A stretch of DNA of 62,805 bases, from positions 1-62,805 of the forward strand of contig CAJXBG010000009.1 of the NCBI GenBank assembly GCA_913050215.1, written 5' to 3'. A program made the translations under genes and the position numbers. Shown piece by piece: positions 26,931 through 36,283 of the stretch. The notes beneath the pieces are model-generated. The model saw only the letters and a list, made by a program, of their open reading frames with translations. It did not search any database and was not told the DNA's origin. The stretch comes from an uncultured Gammaproteobacteria bacterium (GTDB taxonomy: Bacteria; Pseudomonadota; Gammaproteobacteria; Pseudomonadales; Azotimanducaceae). The first letter of the stretch is position 1; every line of letters starts with the position of its first letter.

Positions 26931-28757
26931 ATGTCCGATTTAGAAGCTCCCTCGACCTCATTTGATGAACTTGGGCTTGCGAGTGATGTACTCGCCGCGG
27001 TGAACGAAGTAGGTTACGAAATTCCATCGCCGATCCAAGCTCAAACTATCCCTCATCTCATCGACGGTACGGATGTGTTGGGACATGCGCCGACAGGGAC
27101 CGGAAAAACAGCTGCATTCGCGTTGCCGCTGCTTTCTAGGCTGGATATGAAGTCCAAAAATGTGCAAGTTATGGTGCTCGCACCCACCAGAGAACTTGCA
27201 ATTCAGGTGGCAGAAGCGTTTCAGCGTTATGCATCAAAAATTAAAGGTTTTCATGTGCTTCCTGTTTATGGCGGGCAACCTTATCTTGGTCAAATCAAAG
27301 CGCTAAAGCGCGGTGTTCAAGTCGTCGTGGGAACTCCGGGAAGAGTGATGGACCACATGCGAAAGGGTACGCTCAAGCTCGATAAGCTGCAGGCGTTGGT
27401 GCTTGATGAAGCTGACGAAATGCTAAACATGGGTTTTCTTGAGGATGTTGAGTGGGTGTTAGAGCAAACGCCGCAGGACAGACAGATAGCGTTGTTTTCC
27501 GCCACAATGCCAAAGGAAATCAAGAGAATAGCGGATAAGCATCTAAACAATCCGCAGGAAATAAGGATAAAAACCAAAACTGCTACTGCTGATACGATTC
27601 GTCAGCGCTATTGGCAGGTTAGCAATATGCATAAGCTTGATGCGCTCACGCGCATACTGGAGGTTGAAACCTTTGATGCAATGCTGATGTTTGTCAGGAC
27701 CAAAGTGCAGACCGTTGAGCTTGCTGAAAAATTAGAGGCGCGCGGATACTCTGCGGCGGCGCTCAATGGTGACATGATGCAGAAAACCCGCGAACAAATG
27801 GTGGATAGGCTGAAGAAGGGTTCGCTGGATATTCTTGTTGCGACAGATGTTGCTGCGCGAGGCTTAGACGTTGATCGGATCACCCACGTAGTTAATTACG
27901 ATATCCCCTACGATACGGAAGCCTATATTCACCGAATAGGTCGAACCGGACGAGCGGGTCGAACGGGTGACGCAATTTTGTTTGTCTCCCCGAGGGAGCA
28001 GCGCATGTTGAAAGCGATTGAGCGTGCGACCAAAAAGCAGATAGAACCACTTGAGCTACCAACAACCGAGATGGTGAACAATAAGCGGATTGCTGACTTT
28101 AAACAGAGTATCAGCGATACCTTGGCAGGTGGCCGGTTAGAGTTTATGCAGGGTATTCTTGAGCAATTTGAACAAGAACACGACGTGCCGGCGCTAGAAA
28201 TAGCCGCGGCGCTTGCAAAAATGTCGTTGGGCGATCGTTCCTTGTTGTTGGTCGAAAAAAAGGCACGCAAAGTTAAAGAACGGCATGTTGAAGAAAATGC
28301 CAGAAAACCGCGTCGCAACGAGAACCGGTCTGAACGTGGTCCGCGTGAATCTAACAGTCGGGAAACAAACCGGACTCACCGTAAAAAGGACCAAGGTCCC
28401 CCGGAAGGTATGGAAAGGTTTAGGGTTGCTGTGGGTCATGTGCACGATGTTCAACCCGGTAATATTGTTGGTGCTATCGCCAATGAGGCTGGGCTCGATG
28501 CTGAGCATATTGGCCATATTAATATCCAGGAAGATCACAGTCTTGTGGACTTGCCGATGGGTATGCCGAAAGACATCTTCAGGGATCTGAAAAAAACCTG
28601 GGTCTGTGGTCGTAAGCTTGAGATTGTTCGTCTGAAAGAAGGCATACCTGAAAAGCCCTCAAAGGGAAAATCACCTTCCAGCGCAAAAAGTAAAAAATCT
28701 GGCGCCCAAGATAGAAAGCCGCGCAAAGCGAGGAAATCCAACAACACCGGTGATTGA
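26931..28757 (+). CDS. deaD: DEAD-box ATP-dependent RNA helicase (DeaD/CsdA type)
   Basis: 608 residues from ATG 26931. Helicase motifs: FDELGL Q-motif region, Walker A APTGTGKT (53-60), PTRELA, TPGR, DEAD (159-162), SAT, and HRIGRTGRAGR. A DbpA-type RNA-binding domain follows (FRVAVGHVHDVQPGNIVGAI through FRDLKKTWVCGRKLEIV), then a Lys/Arg/Ser-rich tail with several SK and RK repeats. This order is that of DeaD/CsdA, a cold-shock helicase in ribosome assembly and mRNA decay. The tail resembles a low-complexity RNA-binding extension. Confidence 0.93.
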   Translation: MSDLEAPSTSFDELGLASDVLAAVNEVGYEIPSPIQAQTIPHLIDGTDVLGHAPTGTGKTAAFALPLLSRLDMKSKNVQVMVLAPTRELAIQVAEAFQRYASKIKGFHVLPVYGGQPYLGQIKALKRGVQVVVGTPGRVMDHMRKGTLKLDKLQALVLDEADEMLNMGFLEDVEWVLEQTPQDRQIALFSATMPKEIKRIADKHLNNPQEIRIKTKTATADTIRQRYWQVSNMHKLDALTRILEVETFDAMLMFVRTKVQTVELAEKLEARGYSAAALNGDMMQKTREQMVDRLKKGSLDILVATDVAARGLDVDRITHVVNYDIPYDTEAYIHRIGRTGRAGRTGDAILFVSPREQRMLKAIERATKKQIEPLELPTTEMVNNKRIADFKQSISDTLAGGRLEFMQGILEQFEQEHDVPALEIAAALAKMSLGDRSLLLVEKKARKVKERHVEENARKPRRNENRSERGPRESNSRETNRTHRKKDQGPPEGMERFRVAVGHVHDVQPGNIVGAIANEAGLDAEHIGHINIQEDHSLVDLPMGMPKDIFRDLKKTWVCGRKLEIVRLKEGIPEKPSKGKSPSSAKSKKSGAQDRKPRKARKSNNTGD

Positions 28758-29005
28758 TGCCGGTTGCTTGGTGAGCCTTGTTTCGCGTCGATCAAGTGAC
28801 AAAATGGAGCAGGCAAAAAGTATCAGCTTTCAAAATCCGAAGCTATTGAGACTTTCCCTTTTTGTAGCGGCGTCTTGGTGTCGCGGTGTCTAAGGATGGT
28901 AAGAAGATGTTCGCAAGCTTGGCTGAGAACGAATCCGGCTGGAACACGATTATGCTGGACGGCCGAATTCCCTTTAGTGAAATTGAACGGCGCCCGCGCT
29001 GCGCG

Positions 29006-30493
29006 TTAGGTGTTTGCCTGCTTCGTGCTTCGGGTACGCTTCTTGTAAAATTTCTTGATGTTGTGATTGGTATGGTTGTCGAGGATGTTATCCAGCGTAC
29101 GCCCGATTTTAGTCGAGATGCGAATTCGTTCTATTTGTGGCCAAGTGGAACGCTCCCCTTCAGAAACCAGCTCTTCGATTTCTTTAGCTGACAATTGCGC
29201 CAGTAATTTTTGTGGGTCCACAAAGTTAAAGCTTGGGGCGATGTTGATATCTCCCGTGTAATCCTGAGCCATGACCGAGTAGAACATGCTCATTGCTTGG
29301 CCCGCGCTGGGGATCTGGCGGAGATATTTTCTACTGAACTGTTCGCTCGTCTTAAGCATCTCCCGCGTCGCGTGACGCATGACCGATTTGGTGCCACTAG
29401 GTAGTGGAATGAGTTTGTCTGTGCTTAGCATTGCCAGCGAAAGCGGATTTGCCTGACTCACAATATAGTGGTTGACGGCGTAGAGTCTAGATAGCCGTTT
29501 CGCAGGCAAGTCGTCTGTCACGGCGCCGTCAACCCAACGCCTGTTAGGCAAATATGGTTGCGGTTCACCGTAGACATTTTTGGCCATCAACATCACTGGC
29601 GGAAAAACGCCTGGTACAGCACACGATGCCATGACCGCGCTTCTAATATAAACGTTAGGAGATGTTACCGCGTTCATTAATCTTGAGGTTTGATGCTCTT
29701 CATGTGGCGCGATAGTGACACTGATCGATCGACCGGTTTTCTCATAGGCTTCCTGAAATGTCATGTCTGGTATGAATCTCTCCAACATCAATTTGAGCTG
29801 ATCTGGATCGACCTGAGGGCGAACGAGCCCCCAGGGTTGTTGTCTTGGTTGTTCATCGAATGGCGACTGAAACAGGTCCGTTTCAAAAAGCTCAAGTAAT
29901 TCATCGGTTGTGTGCGTGCCGAGCAATGAGGCAAACACCGATCCAGCGCTAGAGCCGGAAATCACATCGGGTAAAAGGTCCTGTTCGATGAGCGTTTTAC
30001 CCACGCCATGATGGAAATGCCCAAGAGAACCTGCACCGCTCATCATCAACGCAGAACGACCGAAACAGAGACGTGCACGGTGAAAGAAATCTATTTTGTC
30101 TTCGTGATTCAGTTCTTCCGTCTCAGGCAGCGTTTCGATGTGATGAAGCGCATCAACCACTTCATCCACATAATCAGTAATCAGTTTTTTCGTCCCGATT
30201 TTTGCCTTCTCATACATGGCTGCACTGCCTATGCCACCCTGATTACCGTGAATCCCCTCGTTTAATGCGAATAAAAGGCCCACATCGTCGTGATTAGCAC
30301 GGAGTTTTCTAAGTTCATCAACCCGATACTGAATATTGGCGTAGTCGTACTGGTTGGAAGTTGGCTCGAGCTTCCATTTGTCCATACCCGTAGCTTCATC
30401 ATGGGCCAAGGCAGACTCTTTCCACTCTTCATAACTGGTTGCGCGACGAAGCTCCCGGTCTAACCGGGAGTGGCTGGCTTTGAGTGACAACAT
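29006..30493 (-). CDS. DUF3336-patatin phospholipase-like protein
   Basis: 495 residues. The N-terminal ~140 residues match the DUF3336 region that precedes patatin domains (YEEWKESALAHDEATGMDKWK, RVDELRKLRANHD). The patatin core has the oxyanion-loop MSGAGSLGHFHHG, nucleophile Ser182 in GSSAG and Asp322 in VDGAVTDD, the Ser/Asp dyad of lipid acyl hydrolases. It ends with Lys/Arg-rich residues. Probably a cytoplasmic or membrane-associated phospholipase/triacylglycerol lipase; convergent with deaD. Confidence 0.88.
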   Translation of the reverse strand: MLSLKASHSRLDRELRRATSYEEWKESALAHDEATGMDKWKLEPTSNQYDYANIQYRVDELRKLRANHDDVGLLFALNEGIHGNQGGIGSAAMYEKAKIGTKKLITDYVDEVVDALHHIETLPETEELNHEDKIDFFHRARLCFGRSALMMSGAGSLGHFHHGVGKTLIEQDLLPDVISGSSAGSVFASLLGTHTTDELLELFETDLFQSPFDEQPRQQPWGLVRPQVDPDQLKLMLERFIPDMTFQEAYEKTGRSISVTIAPHEEHQTSRLMNAVTSPNVYIRSAVMASCAVPGVFPPVMLMAKNVYGEPQPYLPNRRWVDGAVTDDLPAKRLSRLYAVNHYIVSQANPLSLAMLSTDKLIPLPSGTKSVMRHATREMLKTSEQFSRKYLRQIPSAGQAMSMFYSVMAQDYTGDINIAPSFNFVDPQKLLAQLSAKEIEELVSEGERSTWPQIERIRISTKIGRTLDNILDNHTNHNIKKFYKKRTRSTKQANT

Positions 30494-30711
30494 TCAAACT
30501 CCAATTCCAAAACTTACTATGTTGCAGCGCAGTATAGTTATAAATCATGTGTTGGTCACCACTCGATTAGCGGTTTTACTGACAGGCTTGAAAAATCTCA
30601 TGCTAAGTTCGGATCCTCACAGCATGAGGGTAAACCTAAGCGCCAATTATACGATGGTTGTTTTGCCCGGTCAGCGTTGTCTAATCTGCCAGCGGCAGAC
30701 TAAGAAGCCCC

Positions 30712-30963
30712 TTATTGTCTGGTGATTACCATGTCTGATTCGATCATATTGTCCAAATCGTACTCAATGTACTGCTCAAGATCTCTTCTTGACCTCGTCT
30801 CGTTCAGCATCGTGAGAACTTGGCTTAAAATCGCCAGCGCCATTGAGTCAGAACTCATCGAGGGTGATGCCTCTGCTTCCACAATTGCCTGTTTTATCAG
30901 TTCTTTTGCCCGCGTATTTTCTCCGCTCACCTCATCCACCTCATTGGATAAATGTGGCATCAT
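30712..30963 (-). CDS. Small hypothetical protein
   Basis: About 83 codons from ATG 30963 (TTG 30975 possible). Acidic, helical, with DNMIESDMVITRQ at the end; no family recognised. It lies head to head with the NUDIX gene; its start region and the NUDIX gene's possible upstream ATG overlap, so at most one of those two long starts can be real. Confidence 0.45.
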   Translation of the reverse strand: MMPHLSNEVDEVSGENTRAKELIKQAIVEAEASPSMSSDSMALAILSQVLTMLNETRSRRDLEQYIEYDLDNMIESDMVITRQ

Positions 30964-31051
30964 GCCTCGCGACAAAACCCATTACCTTGCGCCAGATCAA
31001 AATGATCGTAGCAAGCTGCGCCTAACCTTAAGACAAGCCAGGGAAATCATT

Positions 31052-31483
31052 GTGGAAGTAACAAGAATCGGGGCTTATGGCATTCTCATGGATGAAAACA
31101 GGGTCCTGCTCTGCAGGCTTTCGAGCCAGGTACCAGGATTTGCAGGAAACTGGACTTTGCCGGGTGGCGGCATCGAGTTTGGCGAACAGCCCGCGGATGC
31201 TATGGTCAGGGAAGTCGAAGAGGAAACTGGATTGCACGTGATACCCAAAGTCATTGTGGATGCTCATTCACTTCAACGGGAGTTTGGCGGGCGTAATATG
31301 CACTCGATTCGAATAGTGTACCTAGCAGAAGTAGCCGGTGGTGAATTGCGGTTTGAACAAGATGGCACCACAGATCGCTGTGAATGGTTTACCGAAGAAG
31401 AAGCACGGACGTTGCCGTTGGTGGAACTTGGAAAAGAAGGTATCGAGCTGGCTTTTGGGTCATCGAGCGGATCGGAAGCCTAG
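31052..31483 (+). CDS. NUDIX hydrolase
   Basis: 143 residues from GTG 31052, eight bases after AGGGA and just before the domain begins (VEVTRIGAYGILMDENRVLL). An in-frame ATG at 30962 would add 30 residues with no ribosome site. The full NUDIX box GX5EX7REUXEEXGU spans residues 39-61 (GGIEFGEQ through REVEEETGL). It hydrolyses nucleoside diphosphate-X compounds; substrate not predictable. A hot-dog-fold pseudogene follows immediately. Confidence 0.82.
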   Translation: MEVTRIGAYGILMDENRVLLCRLSSQVPGFAGNWTLPGGGIEFGEQPADAMVREVEEETGLHVIPKVIVDAHSLQREFGGRNMHSIRIVYLAEVAGGELRFEQDGTTDRCEWFTEEEARTLPLVELGKEGIELAFGSSSGSEA

Positions 31484-31952
31484 AGCTAGGTGTGGAGATC
31501 AAAGGTGTGCGGCGGGAACCAACAGTGGGGTTTCAATTTACGCCAACGCAGATTGTGGTAACGGAAGCGATACAGAGAGAAAAGTTAGGGCAATGTGAAG
31601 ATGTAAATGGTGAGCGACCTCAAAGCATTGCGTACCTTTGTGCTAACACCTGAGTTAGTAAAAGCGTATTCCTCGACAGGCAATAGCATCCATTACGATA
31701 TGGCCTCTGCAAACAGCGCCGGTTTTCGAGCGCTCATTAGCGCCCATTATAGTTGGAGGAATCGGTGTACACTATCTGATTCACACCCTTTGGCGAGAGC
31801 ATTTGGCTGACGCTTTTGATATGTCGATCTACTTTCGCCGGCCGATATCTTGGGTTGATACCTTCACGGTTGCTGCATTCCCATGGAAAAGCATTGGGTT
31901 GATACGAGAGGGTAAAGTGTTGACTGAAGCTCGCGTGAATCTTTTGAAATAG
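31484..31952 (+). pseudogene. Decayed double hot-dog (MaoC-like) gene broken by frameshifts
   Basis: Coding resemblance continues through three frames. About 31514-31610 reads VGFQFTPTQIVVTEAI; about 31637-31735 reads TFVLTPELVKAYSS then NSIHYDMASANSAGFRA; and from 31740 the third frame reads APIIVGGIGVHYLIHTLWR to a stop at 31950-31952. The last two pieces join cleanly if one copy of a 10-bp tandem duplication (31730-31749) is removed, so this is a frame-shifted gene. The pattern IHYD...GFRAP...IYFRR matches the intact paralogue at 35350-36192 (IHDDD...GFRGG...MYFRS). The earlier break was not resolved. Located directly upstream of the CoA-transferase gene. Confidence 0.75.
31730..31749. repeat. 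10-bp tandem duplication causing a frameshift
   Basis: GCGCTCATTA at 31730-31739 is followed directly by GCGCCCATTA at 31740-31749 (one difference). Removing one copy restores the reading frame FRAPIIVGGIG of a hot-dog-type product, so the duplication explains the frameshift. Confidence 0.85.
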
Positions 31953-32012
31953 CTGTTAGGAATAGCCCTATTAGATAACCTGAGCACCCATTTAACGAAG
32001 GAAAGGAATACT

Positions 32013-33212
32013 ATGCCTCAAGCATTTGAAGGGATTCGCATTATCGACTTCTCCCAGGTTCTTGCCGCACCGTTCGCGGTGATGCAGTTGGCGCTGTTAG
32101 GAGCAGAGGTGATTAAGGTCGAACAACCGGAAGGCGGTGATCAGACGCGAGGTCTGATGAATTTCGGAGAGGATTTAGGGTTATCACCGTCTTTTTTGGG
32201 TATGAATTTGAACAAGCAAAGCCTGACGCTTAATCTTAAAGCGCCGGAAGCCGTTGAGATTGTTAAACAGCTGGTCGCTAATGCGGATGTTGTGGTTGAG
32301 AATTTTAAAGCGGGCACCATGGAGCGCATGGGACTAGGCTTTGATACTCTCAAAACTATCAAGTCAGACCTGATCTACTGTTCAGTCACCGGCTATGGTC
32401 AAACTGGACCCAAGGCTGGAGAGGCAGCCTATGACGGTGCAGTGCAGGCGGCATCAGGCATGATGTCACAGAATGGGCATGCTGAAACAGGTCCAACAAG
32501 GGCAGGTTATATGCCTGTAGACATGTCGACAGCATTAAACACTGCTTTCTCCATAGCAGCGAGCTTGCACAGAAAGGCGAAAACCGGACTGGGTCAGCGA
32601 ATCGATGTCGCGATGATGGACACAGCAATCGTGATGCAGGCGTCACAATACAGCAACTATTTAAACCAAGGTAATCTTGTAGGTCTAAGAGGAAATTCCT
32701 CACCTACTCAACAGCCGACGGCTAATGTATTCGCGACCAGCGATAGCTACATTCAGATTACGGCGCTAAGACAACAGCAGGTGGAAAGGCTGTTTGAAGC
32801 AATGGGAGAAACGGAAAAGTTGACCCTTGAGGCATTTGCCACGCCCGAGTCCCGTATCAAAAATGGGGAAATTGTAGGGGAGCTTGTTGCAGCCGCTATC
32901 AAAACTGAAACGACAACTTATTGGCTAGATAAACTCGCTGCTCTGGGGATTCCTGCTGCGGAGATCAGGGGACTGCCGGAAGTGATGGAAGATCCTCAGT
33001 TCGAGAATAGAGAGGTATTCGAGACGCTGCCACATCCCGCTGACCCAACGAGGGAATTCACCGTTGTGAAAGCAGGTTACATGCTTGATGCAGATGGGCC
33101 AGCGGTGAGAAATACTCCGCCGTTATTAGGCCAGAATACGCAAGAAATACTCGAATCGTTAGGTTTTGACGCCGAAAAGATCAAAGGACTAAAACAAAAT
33201 GGAGTCTGCTAG
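32013..33212 (+). CDS. CaiB/BaiF family CoA-transferase
   Basis: 399 residues, class III CoA-transferase. LEGIRIIDFSQVLAAP-like start (here FEGIRIIDFSQVLAAPFAVM), ADVVVENFKAGTMERMGLG, SVTGYGQTGP, and Asp170 in GYMPVDMSTAL, the position of the catalytic Asp that forms the acyl-anhydride. It transfers CoA between carboxylic acids in the cytoplasm; substrate unknown. AAGGAAAGGA lies before the ATG. Convergent with slyD, 22 bases apart. Confidence 0.9.
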   Translation: MPQAFEGIRIIDFSQVLAAPFAVMQLALLGAEVIKVEQPEGGDQTRGLMNFGEDLGLSPSFLGMNLNKQSLTLNLKAPEAVEIVKQLVANADVVVENFKAGTMERMGLGFDTLKTIKSDLIYCSVTGYGQTGPKAGEAAYDGAVQAASGMMSQNGHAETGPTRAGYMPVDMSTALNTAFSIAASLHRKAKTGLGQRIDVAMMDTAIVMQASQYSNYLNQGNLVGLRGNSSPTQQPTANVFATSDSYIQITALRQQQVERLFEAMGETEKLTLEAFATPESRIKNGEIVGELVAAAIKTETTTYWLDKLAALGIPAAEIRGLPEVMEDPQFENREVFETLPHPADPTREFTVVKAGYMLDADGPAVRNTPPLLGQNTQEILESLGFDAEKIKGLKQNGVC

Positions 33213-33234
33213 CCCTGCAATTCGCAGTGACGAT

Positions 33235-33744
33235 CTAATGGTGATGGTTAGCACCATCAATCCCGTGGGTGTGGCCATGGGAGATTTCTCCGGGTGTTGC
33301 CTCCCGCACTTTTAAAATATTGATTTCGAAGGTGACAGTTTTACCGGCCAGTGGGTGGTTGGTGTCGACGTCAACATTAAACCGTCCAACCTTTTTGATG
33401 ACCACATCCTGCGCGCCCTGCTGGGTATTTACTTTAACTGCCATGCCAGGTTTGTACTTCTTGTGTTTCGTCAGCAGGTGTTTAATCGGCACTCGCTGGG
33501 TGGCATTTTCTTTGACCAAACCATAGGCGCGCTCCGGTGGTAGTGTGACGTTAAGTGCGTCGCCTTCTTGTTTTCCCGCGAGTGCCTCTTCAACGCCAGC
33601 CATCATGTTTCTATGCCCGTGCAGGTAGACCATTGGGTCTTCGGACGTACTTCTTTCCAGCTCATTGCTACTTTCATCTGTTAATACATAACTGAACGCC
33701 ACAACTTTGTTCTTATCAATTGTCATTTGCACATTGCTTTCCAC
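33235..33744 (-). CDS. slyD: FKBP-type peptidyl-prolyl isomerase SlyD
   Basis: 169 residues. FKBP domain with insert-in-flap: KVVAFSYVLTDESSNELE, DPMVYLHGHRNMMAGVEEAL, LPPERAYG, then the IF chaperone domain and DTNHPLAGKTVTFEI. The C-terminus is a His-rich metal tail (HGHTHGIDGANHHH), the SlyD feature used in nickel handling. GTG 33744 with AAGGA nine bases upstream is used; ATG 33726 is an alternative. Cytoplasmic folding helper. Confidence 0.88.
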   Translation of the reverse strand: MESNVQMTIDKNKVVAFSYVLTDESSNELERSTSEDPMVYLHGHRNMMAGVEEALAGKQEGDALNVTLPPERAYGLVKENATQRVPIKHLLTKHKKYKPGMAVKVNTQQGAQDVVIKKVGRFNVDVDTNHPLAGKTVTFEINILKVREATPGEISHGHTHGIDGANHHH

Positions 33745-33779
33745 AGTTTCGTTTCCTTAGGTGTTTCTATCGATCCCTT

Positions 33780-34601
33780 TTACCCGAGCTGGGTGCCGTT
33801 CTCAGTGACCAAAAATTGTCGGTCCGGGTTGTCTTGTGGTACCTGTTGATCATCGTCAGTATGCATGACTGAACCATCGTGGCTGTATTGCAATATATAG
33901 GACTTTCTTTCGATGTCTGTCTGGTTTGGTCCGGTTCGGTGAGGTGTTAAAGAAGAAAACACAATAATATCGCCGGCTTTAGCTTCTACCGGCACTGCGT
34001 CAACCATGCCTTTGAGACATTGCCAACCCAGGTCTGTTTGCCAATGTTCAATGGTGCCGGTCTTGTGAATGCCTGGCATTACCCAAGGGCAACCATTTTC
34101 TACCGTTGCATCAACCAGCGGTACCCAGCAAGTCAGGTAGTCCTGTGGGCTAACGAAATTGTAGCCGTTGTCTTGATGCCAAGGGAACTCCTCTGGGCAA
34201 TAGGGCTTTTTATAAACGGCTTGATCCCAGTATAAGCGCGAAGTTGGGCCCAGCAAATCCAGACAGAGACCTGCAAATACAGGGTGCATCGAAAAATCTT
34301 TCACAGTTTCGCTTTTGAGAACCGGATGAAGCGCAAATGTTATTTCGTCAGCTCTGGCGATAAATTTTCGCTTATCCTCAATGGTGCGCAGAAAGGCATT
34401 TGTTTTTGCCTCCATGGGGTCAATGGCGGCTTTTACCGATGTGATCAAATCAGCGGGCAGTACGTCCTCCAACACAAAGAACCCGCTCTGGTTCCATTGC
34501 TGCGCCTGCTGATCAGAAATTAGCACAAAAGGCCCGTTGGTATTTTGCCAGATAAAATCCTTATTTAAGGCATGCTTTTTTAGCGTCATCGATTTGATCA
34601 C
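33780..34601 (-). CDS. Phytanoyl-CoA dioxygenase (PhyH) family protein
   Basis: 273 residues. Non-haem Fe(II)/2-oxoglutarate oxygenase: WNQSGFFVLEDVLP start, His142-x-Asp144 in FPWHQDNGYNF, distal His221 in LTPHRTGPN and Arg232. Members oxidise CoA esters or small molecules such as ectoine; the substrate is not readable. GTG 34601 or ATG 34589 start. 35 bases upstream of slyD and on the same strand. Confidence 0.88.
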   Translation of the reverse strand: MIKSMTLKKHALNKDFIWQNTNGPFVLISDQQAQQWNQSGFFVLEDVLPADLITSVKAAIDPMEAKTNAFLRTIEDKRKFIARADEITFALHPVLKSETVKDFSMHPVFAGLCLDLLGPTSRLYWDQAVYKKPYCPEEFPWHQDNGYNFVSPQDYLTCWVPLVDATVENGCPWVMPGIHKTGTIEHWQTDLGWQCLKGMVDAVPVEAKAGDIIVFSSLTPHRTGPNQTDIERKSYILQYSHDGSVMHTDDDQQVPQDNPDRQFLVTENGTQLG

Positions 34602-34845
34602 CCATCGTTAAAATGGCAGCTATGCGGAAACTTTATAAGCCATGGCAAGGTCCAGCCCGGCGGTAATATCGGTAAAGTTTTCGCAACCAAATTATGATCG
34701 TAACAGATTTGCGGATTCCGTATAAATTGAAATCAATACTGTGTCTTGCAGTGTTGAGCAATATCAGGTTTTATGTGGCGGCAAGAGACTCCCGTAACAT
34801 TCCCCTATTTGCGCAGGTCGATAGTGGAAATAAATCGATACAGAC

Positions 34846-35310
34846 ATGATTGAAGGTGAAAATAAAGTGATTCATGAGTTGATGAAGAATTGGCATTTGC
34901 ATTTGAAGGGAGAGTTTCCCGGAGGTTTGGACGAGCTGCTCGCCGATGACGTCGAGTTTTATTCACCGATCGTTTTTACTCCCCAGAAGGGCAAAGCAAT
35001 CACGAAAATGTATTTGGGAGCGGCGGGAAATACCTTTGGCGATAGCTCGGACCCTGCCGAAAAAAAATTGCAGGATTTAGAATCGAGCGCGTCTAAGTTC
35101 AAGTACGTCAAAGAAGTACTTGCCGGTAATCACGCGGTATTGGAATTTGAGGCTGAAGTTGATGGAAAATATGTCAATGGTGTCGACATTATTACGTGTA
35201 ACGACGAGGGTAAAATCACTGAATTTAAAGTGATGGTGCGGCCGCTTCAGGGTGTAAATGTCATGCACGAGCAGATGAAAGCGATGTTAGAGAAGATGCA
35301 GAAGCGGTAG
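34846..35310 (+). CDS. NTF2-like (SnoaL-type) protein
   Basis: 154 residues, single NTF2-like cone fold: opening helix with WHLHLKGEFPGGLDELLADDVEFYSP, central KYVKEVLAGNHAVLEFEAEVDGKYVNGVDIITCNDEGKITEFKVMVRP. Such proteins are ligand-binding or isomerase/hydrolase scaffolds. No ribosome site is obvious. Its stop codon lies in the loop of the hairpin 35298-35321. Function unknown. Confidence 0.75.
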   Translation: MIEGENKVIHELMKNWHLHLKGEFPGGLDELLADDVEFYSPIVFTPQKGKAITKMYLGAAGNTFGDSSDPAEKKLQDLESSASKFKYVKEVLAGNHAVLEFEAEVDGKYVNGVDIITCNDEGKITEFKVMVRPLQGVNVMHEQMKAMLEKMQKR

Positions 35311-35321
35311 CCCGCTTCTGC
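35298..35321. terminator. Perfect 10-bp hairpin with the stop codon in its loop
   Basis: GCAGAAGCGG (35298-35307) - TAGC - CCGCTTCTGC (35312-35321). The TAG stop of the NTF2-like gene is the first three loop bases. No T-run follows, but the position between convergent genes suits a bidirectional transcription stop or barrier. Confidence 0.6.
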
Positions 35322-35349
35322 ATGGTGTTCGATTATACGTCGTGCAGTT

Positions 35350-36192
35350 TTAGTCCCATCGCGGCGATGAGTTTTTCATTAGCCGGTCCATTTTTAACAT
35401 GCGAGCAATCGGCTTATCAGTCATTAGTATAGAGTCACGCCAGAGTATTTCCGTTTGTGGACTGTCAGATAGTCCAACGATTTCACCACTGCCCTTATAT
35501 TCCGTCTCGGCTAAAACTGGGCCGTTGATAAACTCGATTTCAATCGCGCCATACAAACCGACGAAAGGCGGTTCCACCTCGGTAATTAACGCTACCTCGG
35601 GCGGGTCAAAAGCTCTGACCACCTGGGTGACGGGAAGTACTCTTCCGCTGAATTCATTTGATGTCTTGTAACATGACAAAGGTTCTGTAATGACGCCAAG
35701 CTGGGCGTCCAGAAATGAGTTTTCAACGAAACATCGTTGATCCTCACACCGCGCGCCAACTTTCAGGTTCTTTAATATACGCAACTCTGAAATTGGCCGA
35801 ATGGACTCTAGTTTCCTACGTAGCTCGGATTTCTCATCATGTCCGCCACAGGACGCGGTTCCCGATGCAACGATAGTACCGTCTTCTTTCTCCATCCAGA
35901 CGTTTGTTCGCCGGATGTTGCCGACTCGCTCTGGCTCAGTCGTTAGACATCTCACGGGCTCTCGATCCACGGTTGCGCTTCTGAAATACATGGAGAGTGT
36001 ACCTGTCTGCCAAAAATCCGCACCGAACATCTTAAGTAGCAGGGGTGGAAATTGTTCCATATGTATCGCGCCGGCTACGGTACCACCTCTGAATCCAAGA
36101 TCCGTTGCTGTGTCGTCATCGTGAATGCCACCTTTTTGGTGAGCAGCGGTATTTACCGGTCTGCGCCATTCCCCCGTAATTGCTGCCTGCAT
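35350..36192 (-). CDS. Double hot-dog (MaoC-like) protein
   Basis: 280 residues with two hot-dog-like halves. N-half: QKGGIHDDDTATDLGFRGG and GTLSMYFRSATVDREPV, where IHDDD resembles the NPIHxD dehydratase motif; C-half: FSGRVLPVTQVVRAFDPPEV. Likely a CoA-thioester-binding or dehydratase-like protein. It is the intact homologue of the pseudogene at 31484-31952. No strong ribosome site at the ATG 36192. Could alternatively be an acyl-CoA thioesterase. Confidence 0.6.
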   Translation of the reverse strand: MQAAITGEWRRPVNTAAHQKGGIHDDDTATDLGFRGGTVAGAIHMEQFPPLLLKMFGADFWQTGTLSMYFRSATVDREPVRCLTTEPERVGNIRRTNVWMEKEDGTIVASGTASCGGHDEKSELRRKLESIRPISELRILKNLKVGARCEDQRCFVENSFLDAQLGVITEPLSCYKTSNEFSGRVLPVTQVVRAFDPPEVALITEVEPPFVGLYGAIEIEFINGPVLAETEYKGSGEIVGLSDSPQTEILWRDSILMTDKPIARMLKMDRLMKNSSPRWD

Positions 36193-36283
36193 TATTTTTA
36201 CCCTCGCTGTTTATGCCCTGAAGATTCAAGCACTATCTGCTGGGGACCGCAACTATTGAGAATCTCTGACGAGTGGGCTTGGA

